A stretch of 64,000 nt of DNA. Source: Rhodococcus sp. 4CII (lineage in GTDB: Bacteria; Actinomycetota; Actinomycetes; Mycobacteriales; Mycobacteriaceae). Shown piece by piece: positions 41,270 to 49,769 of this stretch. The position numbers and the translations under genes are program-made. The number at the start of each line of letters is the position of its first letter. The stretch's first letter is position 1. The notes beneath the pieces are model-generated. The model was not told where the DNA came from, did not search any database, and worked only from the letters and a program-made list of their open reading frames with translations. The stretch covers positions 4,630,001-4,694,000 of the forward strand of contig NZ_JACCFE010000002.1 of the NCBI RefSeq assembly GCF_014256275.1. Direction: 5' to 3'.

Positions 41270-42577
41270 TCAGGCCGAGGTGGGCGTAAAGGTGACCGGC
41301 AGAGATTCGATGCCGTGTAACACGAAGCTGCGGTGGAAGGTCACGTCCTGGTCGGGGTCGGCCAGGGCGATGTTGTGGCACCGTTCCAGTAGCACGGCCA
41401 GTGCGGCCTTGGATTCCATCTTGGCCAGATTCATGCCCAGGCACGAATGTTCGCCGCGCCCGAATGTCAGGTGCCGTGCCCTCGTCTGGTCCAGGTCGAG
41501 ATCGTCGGGCTCGCTGTAGACCGCGGGGTCACGGTTCGCGGAGCCAGTGACGAGGTAGATGAGGCTGTCGGCGGGAATATGTGTGCCTCCGACCTCTACG
41601 TCATCGACCGCAACCCTCCAGATGCCCTGGACGGGCGGTTCGAGACGAAGTACCTCGTCGAGGAAGTTCGTGATCTTGGAGGGATCCTCACGCAGAACGT
41701 CCTGCAGATGGGGATCCTTGGCCAGGGTCCACACGGCACTGGTCAGCAGGTTCGTGGTCGTCTCGTTTCCGGCGACCAGAAACTGGACCAGCATCTGGAG
41801 CAGTTCGGGCAGAGTCAGCGGTGCTTCACCGTCGAGTCGTGCGGCGAGCAGGTCGCTCAAGAGATCGTCGACCGGGTGCTCGCGTCGACGGTCGAGTTCC
41901 GCGGTGAAATAGTCGTAAAAGGCATCCACCTGGTCGAAGATCTCGATGATGGCATCAACGTCGTGGGAGAGTGCACCAACCCCACGTGTAAAGGCGTTCG
42001 ACCAATCCTTGAAGGTCTTCATGTGTGACGGCGGGACACCGAGGAGCGTGGCAATCACCGTCATCGGAATCGGCATGCTGAAGGCTTCGACGATGTCGGT
42101 CCCGTCCGAGGCGAAGTTGTCGACGAGGCTGTTCGTCAACTCCTTCACCGCACCATCGAGTTCCGCCACCCGGCGAGGAGTGAATGCGGCGTTCACCAGT
42201 GAGCGTTGACGCTTGTGCAGGGGCGGGTCGGAAAACAGCAGAACACGTGATTTGCTGAGTTCCATCCTACGGGCCGCCTGTTGACGGGTGCGCTCCGGAA
42301 TGTCGTCGTTGTGCAGGATCTGCTGGGCGATGCTGGACACCGAGCTCGGACCGCTGGCCATTCGATTCGAGAATCGGGTGACATCGCGCAGCACATCCAG
42401 GACATCCTCGTGTCGCGTCACGACCCAGGCGCCGAGCTGCTCGTTGTGGGTGACCGGTTCACTGTCCCGCTGCGCGGCGTACGCGCCGTAAGGACACCGT
42501 ACGACGTCGGGGCGTAGTGCCAGCAGGTCGTCAAGTGTGGCGACTGGGCAGGTTGGGGTCTCCACTCGTTCTGTCAC
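41270..42577 (-). CDS. Cytochrome P450
   Basis: A soluble bacterial P450 of 435 residues. The I-helix oxygen-binding motif is FLVAGNETTT, the ExxR is DEVLRLEPP, and the haem-binding loop is FGRGEHSCLG with Cys379. GTG 42577 follows GAGGAG with a 6-nt gap; the open frame to 42664 lacks a better site. It hydroxylates an unactivated carbon. The next gene upstream encodes a flavin/[2Fe-2S] reductase that could serve it or the Rieske oxygenase. The style (Asn-Glu before the ThrThrThr run) is common in actinobacterial terpenoid and fatty-acid hydroxylases. Confidence 0.94.
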   Translation of the reverse strand: MTERVETPTCPVATLDDLLALRPDVVRCPYGAYAAQRDSEPVTHNEQLGAWVVTRHEDVLDVLRDVTRFSNRMASGPSSVSSIAQQILHNDDIPERTRQQAARRMELSKSRVLLFSDPPLHKRQRSLVNAAFTPRRVAELDGAVKELTNSLVDNFASDGTDIVEAFSMPIPMTVIATLLGVPPSHMKTFKDWSNAFTRGVGALSHDVDAIIEIFDQVDAFYDYFTAELDRRREHPVDDLLSDLLAARLDGEAPLTLPELLQMLVQFLVAGNETTTNLLTSAVWTLAKDPHLQDVLREDPSKITNFLDEVLRLEPPVQGIWRVAVDDVEVGGTHIPADSLIYLVTGSANRDPAVYSEPDDLDLDQTRARHLTFGRGEHSCLGMNLAKMESKAALAVLLERCHNIALADPDQDVTFHRSFVLHGIESLPVTFTPTSA

Positions 42578-42610
42578 CGCAAACTCCTCATGCACGATTG
42601 ATAGAATGTT

Positions 42611-42629
42611 GATCATTAGAGTATCTGAC
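42611..42629. promoter_or_regulatory. AT-rich regulon element GATCATTAGAGTATCTGAC
   Basis: Lies just upstream of the P450 start (42577) and close to the end of the reductase gene. TTAGAGTATCT is nearly the 1761 element, and TTGATAGAATG precedes it at 42599. Confidence 0.5.
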
Positions 42630-42665
42630 GATGTGCCGACCTGTCTACCACACGGACATCCCACG

Positions 42666-43619
42666 TCAGAGATCGAGGACGAGCTTTCGTCCCTTGCAGC
42701 GGCTCACGCAAATCATCATCACGTCGCTGGCTTCCTGCTCGTCGGGCGTCAGGTAGTCGTCGCGATGGTCGGGTTCACCCTCGAGTACCTTGGTCTCGCA
42801 TTCCCCGCAGTAGCCTTCCTCGCACGAGAAGGGTTGATCGGGGAGCACGTTGCGTACCTCGTCGAGGATGTTGACACCCTCCGGAACGGTGAAGGTGACC
42901 CCGGTCCGGCGTAACTCCACTTCGAACGAGTCTCCGCTGGTGTCGACCGGGCCACTCGAGGAGAACCGTTCGAAGTGCAGGTCGCCCAAATGGTTGTGGG
43001 TGGTGTACTCCTTCGCGACGGCGTCGATCATCGGGCTGGGGCCACATGTGTAGACAACAGTTCCAGCGGGTGCATCAGCGAGAATGGCCGGCAGGTCGGG
43101 GTATCCGCGCTCTTCCTCGATCCACAGGTCTACCTGGTCTCCGAAAGAGATGAGGTTGTCGCGATACGCCATCGAACTCGCGCGGCGCCCACCGTAGACG
43201 AGCGACCACGTGGCGCCGGCTTTGCGGGCCTGTTCGATCATGGGAATGAGCGGCGTGATGCCGATCCCCCCGCCGATGAAGACGTACGACTCCGCCTCGA
43301 CCAGATGAAAGTTGTTTCTCGGGAGGCGGATGCTCAGCTCGACGCCGGTCTGGGCGCCCTCGTGGAGTTCCTTCGATCCGCCACGGCCGTTCTCCTCACG
43401 CAGCACGGCGATCGTGTACTTCGACCGGTCATCCGTGTCGCCGCAGAGGGAATACTGGCGTGACAGGCCGGAAGGTAGATGCACTTCGATGTGTGCTCCC
43501 GGCTCCCAGACGGGTAAGGGATCTCCGTCCGGATGCGCGAACGATACTTCGATGACGTCGTCGGCGGCGACCGCCACGCTGATCACGCGGAGGGTCAGGC
43601 GTTCGATTGTGGTGATCAT
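42666..43619 (-). CDS. Rieske-type oxygenase reductase (PDR/VanB family: FMN, NAD, [2Fe-2S])
   Basis: A 317-residue electron-transfer protein. The FMN-binding motif is RQYSL, the NAD-binding segment GGGIGITPLIP and CGPSPM, and the C-terminal plant-type ferredoxin domain has CEEGYCGECETKV with a distal Cys near the end (ICVSRC). It passes electrons from NAD(P)H to an oxygenase. ATG 43619 has AAGGG 9 nt upstream; ATG 43628 overlaps the LLM stop and is an alternative. The likely partners are the adjacent P450 and the distant Rieske oxygenase. It is the only such reductase in the window. Confidence 0.92.
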   Translation of the reverse strand: MITTIERLTLRVISVAVAADDVIEVSFAHPDGDPLPVWEPGAHIEVHLPSGLSRQYSLCGDTDDRSKYTIAVLREENGRGGSKELHEGAQTGVELSIRLPRNNFHLVEAESYVFIGGGIGITPLIPMIEQARKAGATWSLVYGGRRASSMAYRDNLISFGDQVDLWIEEERGYPDLPAILADAPAGTVVYTCGPSPMIDAVAKEYTTHNHLGDLHFERFSSSGPVDTSGDSFEVELRRTGVTFTVPEGVNILDEVRNVLPDQPFSCEEGYCGECETKVLEGEPDHRDDYLTPDEQEASDVMMICVSRCKGRKLVLDL

Positions 43620-43624
43620 TGCGA

Positions 43625-44521
43625 TCATCCCTTCGCTGCGTCAACAAGCGGCTCGAGCTTGCTGAGAACGTCGAGCCAGGCTGCTGATGTGGTGATTTCG
43701 GAACAGAAATTTGTCTCGACGATGACTCCGTCGAGGTCGGCGGCGGCACACTCCGCGACTCGGGTGGTCATCTCCTCGACGGACATCCTCTTGCCCGCGG
43801 TGGACTGCTGGGCGAGTCGATAGATCGCCCCCACCGGTGCCTTGCCGGCTGGGCGCACACTGTTGATGTCGTCGAGGATGGTTACGACCTTGCTGATCGG
43901 AATCGAACCGGGATTCCACAGATCGAAATCACGCGCGGTTCGAGCGAGGCCGGCCGCCGAGTACATACCCGACATGAATTGCGGAATCCGCGTGGGCTTC
44001 GGCTGCATGATTGCCGGGCCGATGTCGAAGAAGGTGCCGTGATACTCCACCGGGTCGTCACCCCAGAATGCGCGAAGTGCAGGAACGAAGTCGTCCATGC
44101 GCTTGCCGCGTGTTCGAGGGTCGACCCCGACCGCGCGGTGTTCCTCCTCGGACCACCCGACGCTCAGGCCGACGACAGACAGGCGACCGTTGCTGATTCG
44201 GTCGATGGTGGCCAAGCGGTTGGCGAGCTGTGCGGGCCAGTGATTTCCGCCGACGAGGATGCTGCTTCCCAACTGCATCCGTTCCGTCCAGGTGGCGACG
44301 GCGGCGAGCATCTCGGTGGGAGCCCACACCGAGCGATAGACATCGGGTTGATTGGCGGCGCTACCGCCGTAGTCGCCCGACTGATCCAGCGCGTACAGGA
44401 AGTGATCCTGTACCCAGAGACTGTCGAAGCCCATCTCATCGGCTTGTTGCACGAAGTCGCGAACCAGCGATGCCGACACGACCGGTCCGAGTTGAGGCAG
44501 GGTGAGGCCGATTGTCGTCAC
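43625..44521 (-). CDS. LLM-class (luciferase-like, probably F420-dependent) oxidoreductase
   Basis: A 298-residue TIM-barrel flavin/F420 enzyme. Recognisable are DEMGFDSLWVQDHFLYAL, the SSILVGGNHWPAQLANRLA-type segment and RLSVVGLSVGWSEEEHRAVG (in pieces: RLSVVGLSVGW, SEEEHRAVG). Start GTG 44521 overlaps the SnoaL-like stop by 4 nt; the upstream frame to 44635 is inside that gene. Such enzymes act as monooxygenases (FMNH2) or hydride-transfer enzymes (F420). No partner flavin reductase is adjacent, so F420 dependence is favoured. Operon with the reductase and the SnoaL-like gene. Confidence 0.88.
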   Translation of the reverse strand: MTTIGLTLPQLGPVVSASLVRDFVQQADEMGFDSLWVQDHFLYALDQSGDYGGSAANQPDVYRSVWAPTEMLAAVATWTERMQLGSSILVGGNHWPAQLANRLATIDRISNGRLSVVGLSVGWSEEEHRAVGVDPRTRGKRMDDFVPALRAFWGDDPVEYHGTFFDIGPAIMQPKPTRIPQFMSGMYSAAGLARTARDFDLWNPGSIPISKVVTILDDINSVRPAGKAPVGAIYRLAQQSTAGKRMSVEEMTTRVAECAAADLDGVIVETNFCSEITTSAAWLDVLSKLEPLVDAAKG

Positions 44522-44982
44522 GAGGGGACTTCCTGCTTCGGGAGTTCGTGGCGCTCGATCCGAGTCAATCGGCTGCGGCAGATGCGCCAGCGCCCGTCGT
44601 CGCACCGGCGGTAGGTCTCGGTGTAGTGCCCCCACCCTTCGTGGGACACATATCCGCTGTCGGTGGGAGATTCGACTCGGTCGTACATCGGCCAGATGGC
44701 AGTGGCCGTCGAGTCGTCGGTGACGTCGATCTCGGGAACGTGTCCGTGATGCACCGAGTATCCCGTTTCGAAGTGCCGGGCAACGCTGGCGAGAAACTCT
44801 TGCTTTCCTCGGGGTGAGGACGTCGACTCCGCGAAATCGACCTGTAGGTCCTCGGTGAACAGGTCGGCGAACTCGTCCCAGAGTCGAAAATCGACGCAGC
44901 GGAAGTATCGGGCCTTGAGTCGGCGGATGTCTTCGATGGCTACGAGCCGGCGAACGGCCTGCTCGAGGGGGTCAACGGTCAT
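44518..44982 (-). CDS. SnoaL-like/ring-hydroxylase-beta-type NTF2 protein
   Basis: A 154-residue NTF2-fold protein starting with VRRLVAIEDIRRLKARYFRC, then DEFADLFTEDLQVDF, and ending in WRICRSRLTRIERHEL. These strands resemble the SnoaL_4 group (small hydrolases/dehydratases and oxygenase beta subunits). AGGAG lies 7 nt before ATG 44982. Operon with the LLM oxidoreductase, reductase and P450. It could be the beta subunit of the Rieske enzyme or a dehydratase; the sequence does not distinguish these. Confidence 0.85.
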   Translation of the reverse strand: MTVDPLEQAVRRLVAIEDIRRLKARYFRCVDFRLWDEFADLFTEDLQVDFAESTSSPRGKQEFLASVARHFETGYSVHHGHVPEIDVTDDSTATAIWPMYDRVESPTDSGYVSHEGWGHYTETYRRCDDGRWRICRSRLTRIERHELPKQEVPS

Positions 44983-45006
44983 TGTTCCGCTCCTGTGCGA
45001 CGGTGT

Positions 45007-45438
45007 TCAGTGGTGGTGCAGCGGGAATCGCTCGCGGATGGGGGAGTCCGCGTTGTAGTCGGCGTAGCGAGCGATCTTTCCGTCCGCGACCACGAACGTG
45101 CCCATGATCGGGATTTCGATCGCCACGCCGCCGTCGGCGGTGTGCACGCGGTCGATCCGCTCCGTCAGCACGGTGTTGCCCCGGGATGCGATGTTGAGGA
45201 GTTCGGCGGTGCAGTACTCCATGTCGAGGGTGTCGTGCAGGGTTGTCAGGAAGTCCATGGCAGCCTGCTTGCCCTTGGTGGCGGGTGACCCGGTGTTCTC
45301 CCACGAGACTTCATCGGTCATCCATCGGTCGTAGCAATCACGCATGTGAGGCCACCCGCCCGGCCCCCAGTCATCGAGGAAGCCGACGACGGCCTTCTCG
45401 GCATCGTTTTGCGGTTCTGCGCCCGGGTGGATGATCAC
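45007..45438 (-). CDS. Limonene-1,2-epoxide hydrolase-like protein, copy 1
   Basis: A 143-residue protein with the epoxide-hydrolase signature. TERIDR supplies Arg94 and Asp96, and ARYADY supplies Asp127. The Arg-x-Asp plus Asp-31 spacing is the same as the D101-R99-D132 triad of Rhodococcus limonene epoxide hydrolase, and W-E-N (SWENTG) fits the water-binding region. Start GTG 45438 has AAGGAGG 5 nt upstream. It is first in the minus-strand operon and diverges from the FAD monooxygenase, which could make its epoxide substrate. A ketosteroid-isomerase-like role is an alternative. Confidence 0.85.
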   Translation of the reverse strand: MIIHPGAEPQNDAEKAVVGFLDDWGPGGWPHMRDCYDRWMTDEVSWENTGSPATKGKQAAMDFLTTLHDTLDMEYCTAELLNIASRGNTVLTERIDRVHTADGGVAIEIPIMGTFVVADGKIARYADYNADSPIRERFPLHHH

Positions 45439-45489
45439 TCGATCCTCCTTGCTTTATGGTCCTTGTCACACCAGATACTCGCATGACAA

Positions 45490-45515
45490 ACTATTGATCG
45501 TCAATGTAACTATCG
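45490..45515. promoter_or_regulatory. Divergent operator region with ATTGATCGTCAAT palindrome
   Basis: ACTATTGATCGTCAATGTAACTATCG lies between the divergent epoxide-hydrolase-like and FAD monooxygenase genes. It contains a palindrome (ATTGA-TCG-TCAAT, 45493-45505) flanked by ACTAT and ACTATCG repeats. Confidence 0.5.
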
Positions 45516-45535
45516 TCGGTCGCGCGGGAGGCACA

Positions 45536-46894
45536 GTGAGTCTGGATTCGGTTGTCATTGCTGGGGGAGGCATCGCGGGCCTGCTGTCCGCCGCGGCCGT
45601 CAGCCCCCACGCGCAGCGGGTCACGATCGTCGAAAAGGACGATTTCCCTGCCGAACCAGTGCACCGACGCGGGGTGCCGCAGGGAAGGCAGGTCCACGCC
45701 CTGCTGGGTGCGGGTCAAGACGCGATGTCGGAACTGCTGCCCGGCATTGTGGATGATTTCGAGGCCGCAGGCGCCCGCATGGTCGACTCCCCGGCGGATC
45801 TTGCGGTCTTCGGTCGATTCGGCTGGGCCGGACGAGTGCGCAGTGGCACCCGGACGGTGATGATGCGTCGGCCGGTCCTCGAGCACGTGGTGCGCGCGAG
45901 GGTTCTGTCTCTCCTGAATGTCACTGTGCACAAGTCGGCGGCGACGGGGCTGTCGATGACCGCTGACCGGACGCGAGTAGTCGGATTTCGGCTGCTCGAT
46001 GGCACGACCGCAGAAGGTGATCTCGTCATCGATGCCACCGGGCGGGTATCGAAGTCGATCGACTGGCTCGCCGATTTCGGATACGAAGCCCCGGAAGAGA
46101 AGGAAATGCGTTCGCGCATTGGCTATGCCACCGTCGAGGTGCGCCTGCCGGATGATGCCTTCGACGACGGGGTGGTGGGGGTGCTGGCGCATCCGCACCC
46201 CGGGAACTGTCGTGGTGCGGCCGTGGTACCCGCCGACAACGGGATCTATCTGATCGCCGGCCTCGGAATGATGAATCAGGATCCACCACGAGACCTCGAT
46301 GGCTTCATGGCACACCTCGACGCCGCTCCGAGTCCGATAGTGGGGGGGATAGCTCGGAAGGCGGAGTTTCTCACCGACATCGTGACGTATCGAGTCCGCG
46401 GTAGCCGGCGCAGGATGTGGGAGGACCTCCGGCGGTCGCCGGACGGGTACCTGCTGATCGGCGACGCCGTGATGGCGTTCAACCCGCTGTACGGCCAGGG
46501 CATGTCGGTAGCCGCATGTGAGGCAGTTGCTCTGTCGCGCAGCGTGTCGGCGAACTCGTCGGCCTCCGGCCTGTCGCATCGGGCGCAGGCGGCGATGAAG
46601 GACGTCATCGACACCGTCTTCGCCATGGCGGTCTCCACCGACGGAGCGTACGAGGGTGCCGAACTCGTCGGCGTGCCGAGGCCGACCCCGGACGACATGA
46701 ATGCGGGTGCCCTGCTGTCGCAGGTCGCGACCGAGGATCCGGAGGTGGCCCTTGCTGTCAAGCGGTATGCCCATCACTTCGATCGTGCCGATCTGCACAA
46801 GCCCTCGATCGCTGAAGCGCTACGGACCTGGCAGGCTGGTCGCCGCGAAGTCGTCCACAACAACCCACTGGTCATTCCCGGCATCATCGGTTGA
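45536..46894 (+). CDS. FAD-dependent monooxygenase/epoxidase-like protein
   Basis: A 452-residue flavoprotein of the PHBH/geranylgeranyl reductase fold. The dinucleotide motif is VVIAGGGIAGLLSAAAV, and the second FAD motif is LLIGDAVMAFNPLYGQGM. There is no C-terminal membrane anchor. GTG 45536 has GGAGG 4 nt upstream. Divergent from an epoxide-hydrolase-like gene and followed by a second one, which supports epoxidation of a double bond, but hydroxylation or reduction is possible. The gap to the next gene is 122 bp and holds another regulon element. Confidence 0.87.
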   Translation: MSLDSVVIAGGGIAGLLSAAAVSPHAQRVTIVEKDDFPAEPVHRRGVPQGRQVHALLGAGQDAMSELLPGIVDDFEAAGARMVDSPADLAVFGRFGWAGRVRSGTRTVMMRRPVLEHVVRARVLSLLNVTVHKSAATGLSMTADRTRVVGFRLLDGTTAEGDLVIDATGRVSKSIDWLADFGYEAPEEKEMRSRIGYATVEVRLPDDAFDDGVVGVLAHPHPGNCRGAAVVPADNGIYLIAGLGMMNQDPPRDLDGFMAHLDAAPSPIVGGIARKAEFLTDIVTYRVRGSRRRMWEDLRRSPDGYLLIGDAVMAFNPLYGQGMSVAACEAVALSRSVSANSSASGLSHRAQAAMKDVIDTVFAMAVSTDGAYEGAELVGVPRPTPDDMNAGALLSQVATEDPEVALAVKRYAHHFDRADLHKPSIAEALRTWQAGRREVVHNNPLVIPGIIG

Positions 46895-46968
46895 CCGCCT
46901 GGTGTCTGTCGCGCAACATGTTTGGCGGCCGAGTCTGAAATTCGATCTGTTACCCACGTCACTCGCCT

Positions 46969-47004
46969 GATAGTCTTTCCATGGAATATCTATTACACGA
47001 TAGT
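46969..47004. promoter_or_regulatory. Promoter region with two GATAGT half-sites
   Basis: GATAGTC (46969-46975) and GATAGT (46999-47004) flank GGAATATCTATTAC, immediately before the SD GGAGG (47006-47010) of the next gene. Confidence 0.45.
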
Positions 47005-47016
47005 TGGAGGACTGAC

Positions 47017-47457
47017 ATGGTGTCACCCAGCAACGACAAGGAACAATTCGTTCTCGACTTCTTCACGGGGATGGGACCTGACCTGGAGTCGTTCAAGAAG
47101 ACCTATCGTGAAAGTCTCGCCGAAGATGTCGAATGGGAGAGCGTGGGGTTCGACCACCACCCCAACCTCGAGGACTCCCTGAAGTACCTCGACACGCTCG
47201 CCGAGCAGACGGGGATGGCGTACTGCGACATCAATGTGATCAACATCGGTTCGGCGGGGGACCTGGTCTTCACCGAGCGCGTCGACACGATGTACCGGAG
47301 CGACGGATCGAAGATCATGGACTTCCGTGTTGCGGGTGTTCTGGAGGTCCGGGACGGCAAGATTCATCGCTACACCGACTACCTGGACAGTCTCGGCACC
47401 GCGACCCAGCTGCAGTCGCTGGCTCAAGCGATGGGTCACGGAGCCGCCACGGCCTGA
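47017..47457 (+). CDS. Limonene-1,2-epoxide hydrolase-like protein, copy 2
   Basis: A 146-residue homologue of 45007-45438. FTERVD gives Arg88 and Asp90, and HRYTDY gives Asp121, again 31 residues apart. The region corresponding to the Tyr/Asn water ligands reads WESVGF, so the Asn is replaced by Ser. ATG 47017 has GGAGG 6 nt upstream; an earlier in-frame ATG at 46981 lies in the promoter. The loss of the Asn could change the reaction from hydrolysis to isomerisation; this is speculative. The next gene, an SDR, is probably co-transcribed. Confidence 0.8.
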   Translation: MVSPSNDKEQFVLDFFTGMGPDLESFKKTYRESLAEDVEWESVGFDHHPNLEDSLKYLDTLAEQTGMAYCDINVINIGSAGDLVFTERVDTMYRSDGSKIMDFRVAGVLEVRDGKIHRYTDYLDSLGTATQLQSLAQAMGHGAATA

Positions 47458-47624
47458 TCTGCCTGCCGGTGCGGGGTCGGGGCGGGCCTACACCGGCATC
47501 GGTAGCTCACAGATTGCACGTTCGGTCGAGGAGGAACTCACATGAGATCGCGATGGATTCGCACGCCACGGCCGGCCTCGGTCGACACCGGCGTCGGCCG
47601 GAACAAATGCAGGCTGGCGACTTC

Positions 47625-48488
47625 ATGACAATGGATCCGTTTCGGCTCGACGGTGAGGTCGCAGTCGTAACCGGTGGCACTGCGGGGATCGGTTTCGAAA
47701 CGGCCAGGGTGCTACTGAGCGCCGGGGCCAGGGTGGTCGTCTGCGGCCGCAATGCTGAGCGTGGGCGCCACGCGGTCGAGCAGCTGAGGGCGGTGGGCGA
47801 CGTGCACTTCACCCCCGCTGACGTAAGTGACGAGAATTCGGTTTCCGATCTGTTCGCCGATGTCAGGTCTCGCTACGGACCGGTGAGCGTCCTCGTCAAC
47901 AACGCCGGCCCAACCGACCTGTTGCACTCGCGCGATGTCGATGGTCCGCTGGGTGCGGTACGGCCGACTGCGTTTGCGGCCTTGATGGAAAGAACGGTCA
48001 CGTCGAGTTACCTGCCGACGCGCGAAGCGCTGACCGACATGCTCGGTGCCCGCGCCGGCAGCATCGTCATGATCTCTTCGATGGCCGCAGCACAGGCGAT
48101 GCCGGGCTTTGATTCCTATGCCACCGGCAAGGGGGCAATCGAGTCGATGACGCGTGCGATCGCGGGTAGCTATGGGCATCTCGACATACGCTGCAATGCA
48201 ATTCGCGTCGGCCGGATCGCGGTGGATCACGGCGGGGGCCTGCGTGCCGCCGCCGATCCGGTCGAGGAGGATCCGGATGCCTGGCGTGGACCCGCACTTC
48301 CGAAAGCGGGTGCGCCCGAGGATATTGCGCATGCGGTGCTGTATCTCAGCTCCGCTGCCGGCCGCTACGTCAACGGGGTAGTTCTCCCGGTGGACGGCGG
48401 CGTCGGAAGTCGCTCGCTCATGCCGTGGCAGACACCGCGGCCGGAGATGCTCGACGAACACGCGGGCGCATCACGCGGCGGAGACTGA
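47625..48488 (+). CDS. Short-chain dehydrogenase/reductase
   Basis: A classical SDR of 287 residues with TGGTAGIG, NNAG, ISSMAAAQAM and YATGK. The C-terminal part ends with NGVVLPVDGG and a ~25-residue tail. The start is uncertain: ATG 47607, 47625 and 47631 are all in frame and none has a strong SD; I used 47625. The 167-bp gap from the previous stop has no obvious gene. It would oxidise the diol or alcohol made by the hydrolase-like enzymes (inference). It ends at a hairpin shared with the opposing gene. Confidence 0.87.
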   Translation: MTMDPFRLDGEVAVVTGGTAGIGFETARVLLSAGARVVVCGRNAERGRHAVEQLRAVGDVHFTPADVSDENSVSDLFADVRSRYGPVSVLVNNAGPTDLLHSRDVDGPLGAVRPTAFAALMERTVTSSYLPTREALTDMLGARAGSIVMISSMAAAQAMPGFDSYATGKGAIESMTRAIAGSYGHLDIRCNAIRVGRIAVDHGGGLRAAADPVEEDPDAWRGPALPKAGAPEDIAHAVLYLSSAAGRYVNGVVLPVDGGVGSRSLMPWQTPRPEMLDEHAGASRGGD

Positions 48489-48507
48489 TTCCGCTCCGCC
48501 ACGAGGG

Positions 48508-48538
48508 GGTTGCCGGTGCCGCCAGGGCGCCGGCAACC
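48508..48538. terminator. 13-bp hairpin between convergent genes
   Basis: GGTTGCCGGTGCC (48508-48520), 5-nt loop, GGCGCCGGCAACC (48526-48538), with one G-T mismatch. It lies between the SDR and the converging CrtC/AttH-like gene. Confidence 0.6.
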
Positions 48539-48545
48539 AGGGAGC

Positions 48546-49682
48546 TTACGCGTACAGGCCGCGCCGAGGGAGCGTCCCACGCGTCATCACGGCACAGTAG
48601 CCCGTCGACTTGACACCGTTCACCGTCATCCGGGCGAGCTGCTCGCGATGTCCGGTCGGGGTCGGCTGACCGTCGAGCAGCACCTGCTCCCGATCCGCAT
48701 GCACGTAGACGTCGTATTCGGCGACCGCACCTCGCCACGCGCCGAGGCCGCGCCCGTCCCGGTATCCGCCGTCGTACCCGGTCCCCGCGTACGCCCACGC
48801 ATGGATCAACGGCGTAGCGCTGACCAGCAACTCCGTCCCGTCGCCGACAACCAGTCGTAGCGTCACCTCGTCGTACAGTCGGGTTCCCGGGTGAAAGTCC
48901 ACGTCGAAGGCCGCAATGCCCACTGGAAGACGAACCCCGTCCCGGGTCATGGCAACGACGTCGCTGAACGTGATCCGCCCTTCACCGTCCTCGCGCTGTT
49001 GAAGCGATACCCAGAAGTCGTCGTGCTCGACGACCAGCGCGATGTGCAGCATCGACGAGGCGGGCGATGTCGGCGAGGCGGACTTCGCCGATTGCGGATC
49101 TGCGACCGACCGGTCGAACCCTCCCACGCCGGGCCGCACACCCCACGAGTGGTCACGCGTACCCCACCAGGTGTCGACGTCTACCGTTTCGCCGGGGTAC
49201 TGTATCGACCCCGTCCAGCGGCCGGGCTGGTGGTACCGAGTGATTTCCTGTCCGACACGTCCGCCGCGTGAGTCGACATAGTGTGCCTCGCAAGCCGGCT
49301 CGTGCGCGCTGGTGAACGTGAGGTCTGCAGTGAGCGGGGTGTCGGAGTCGGCCAGTCGAACGTGGAGTTGTCGAAATGGCTCCACAACGTCCACGGTCAA
49401 ACCGCCTACGCCCGTAGTGACGACATCGTCACCGAGTGCCCGGGAGAACCGCGCGTTGTGCTGTCGATCGCCTTCGAGAATGCAGAGGAAGCCGTCGCAC
49501 ACTCCCATGTTCTTGTACATGGCCAGTCCGGCGACGAATCCGAACTCCCCGGAGGGGTTGACGCCCGCGAACCAGTACCGGTCGAAGAATCGGTGGTCGC
49601 TGGTCGCGGTGTACAGGAAAGGCCATGGCGCCTGGTGGAGCAAGGTCTCGTCCGCGGGATGGAGAGTGCGTTCGTCGATCAC
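48546..49682 (-). CDS. CrtC/AttH-like (DUF7064/DUF7065-type) protein, paralogue 2 of 3
   Basis: A 378-residue relative of 13246-14415 and, more closely, of 51032-52135. Matching features are SDHRFFDRYWFAGVNPSGEF near the N-terminus, GDRQHNARFSRA, and WWGTRDHSWGVRPGVGG (about mid-protein). GTG 49682 has AGAGG 6 nt upstream. It is divergent from the APH kinase of region F, with a regulon element (49722-49739) between. Predicted beta-rich lipocalin-like fold; (de)hydration of a bulky alcohol is the inferred role. No signal peptide, so it is cytoplasmic. Confidence 0.76.
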   Translation of the reverse strand: MIDERTLHPADETLLHQAPWPFLYTATSDHRFFDRYWFAGVNPSGEFGFVAGLAMYKNMGVCDGFLCILEGDRQHNARFSRALGDDVVTTGVGGLTVDVVEPFRQLHVRLADSDTPLTADLTFTSAHEPACEAHYVDSRGGRVGQEITRYHQPGRWTGSIQYPGETVDVDTWWGTRDHSWGVRPGVGGFDRSVADPQSAKSASPTSPASSMLHIALVVEHDDFWVSLQQREDGEGRITFSDVVAMTRDGVRLPVGIAAFDVDFHPGTRLYDEVTLRLVVGDGTELLVSATPLIHAWAYAGTGYDGGYRDGRGLGAWRGAVAEYDVYVHADREQVLLDGQPTPTGHREQLARMTVNGVKSTGYCAVMTRGTLPRRGLYA

Positions 49683-49721
49683 TGGTCACCTCTGGGATCC
49701 GGGTTAGATATTCGAATTACC

Positions 49722-49739
49722 GATAGTCTAACTCTAGAT
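49722..49739. promoter_or_regulatory. Regulon element GATAGTCTAACTCTAGAT
   Basis: It sits between the divergent CrtC/AttH-like and kinase genes. On the other strand it reads ATCTAGAGTTAGACTATC, combining the TAGAG core and GACTATC half-site of the other elements. A second feature, GTCGTTGACGATGC, follows at about 49744. Confidence 0.5.
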
Positions 49740-49769
49740 GTTTGTCGTTGACGATGCTACCGTGCGAGA

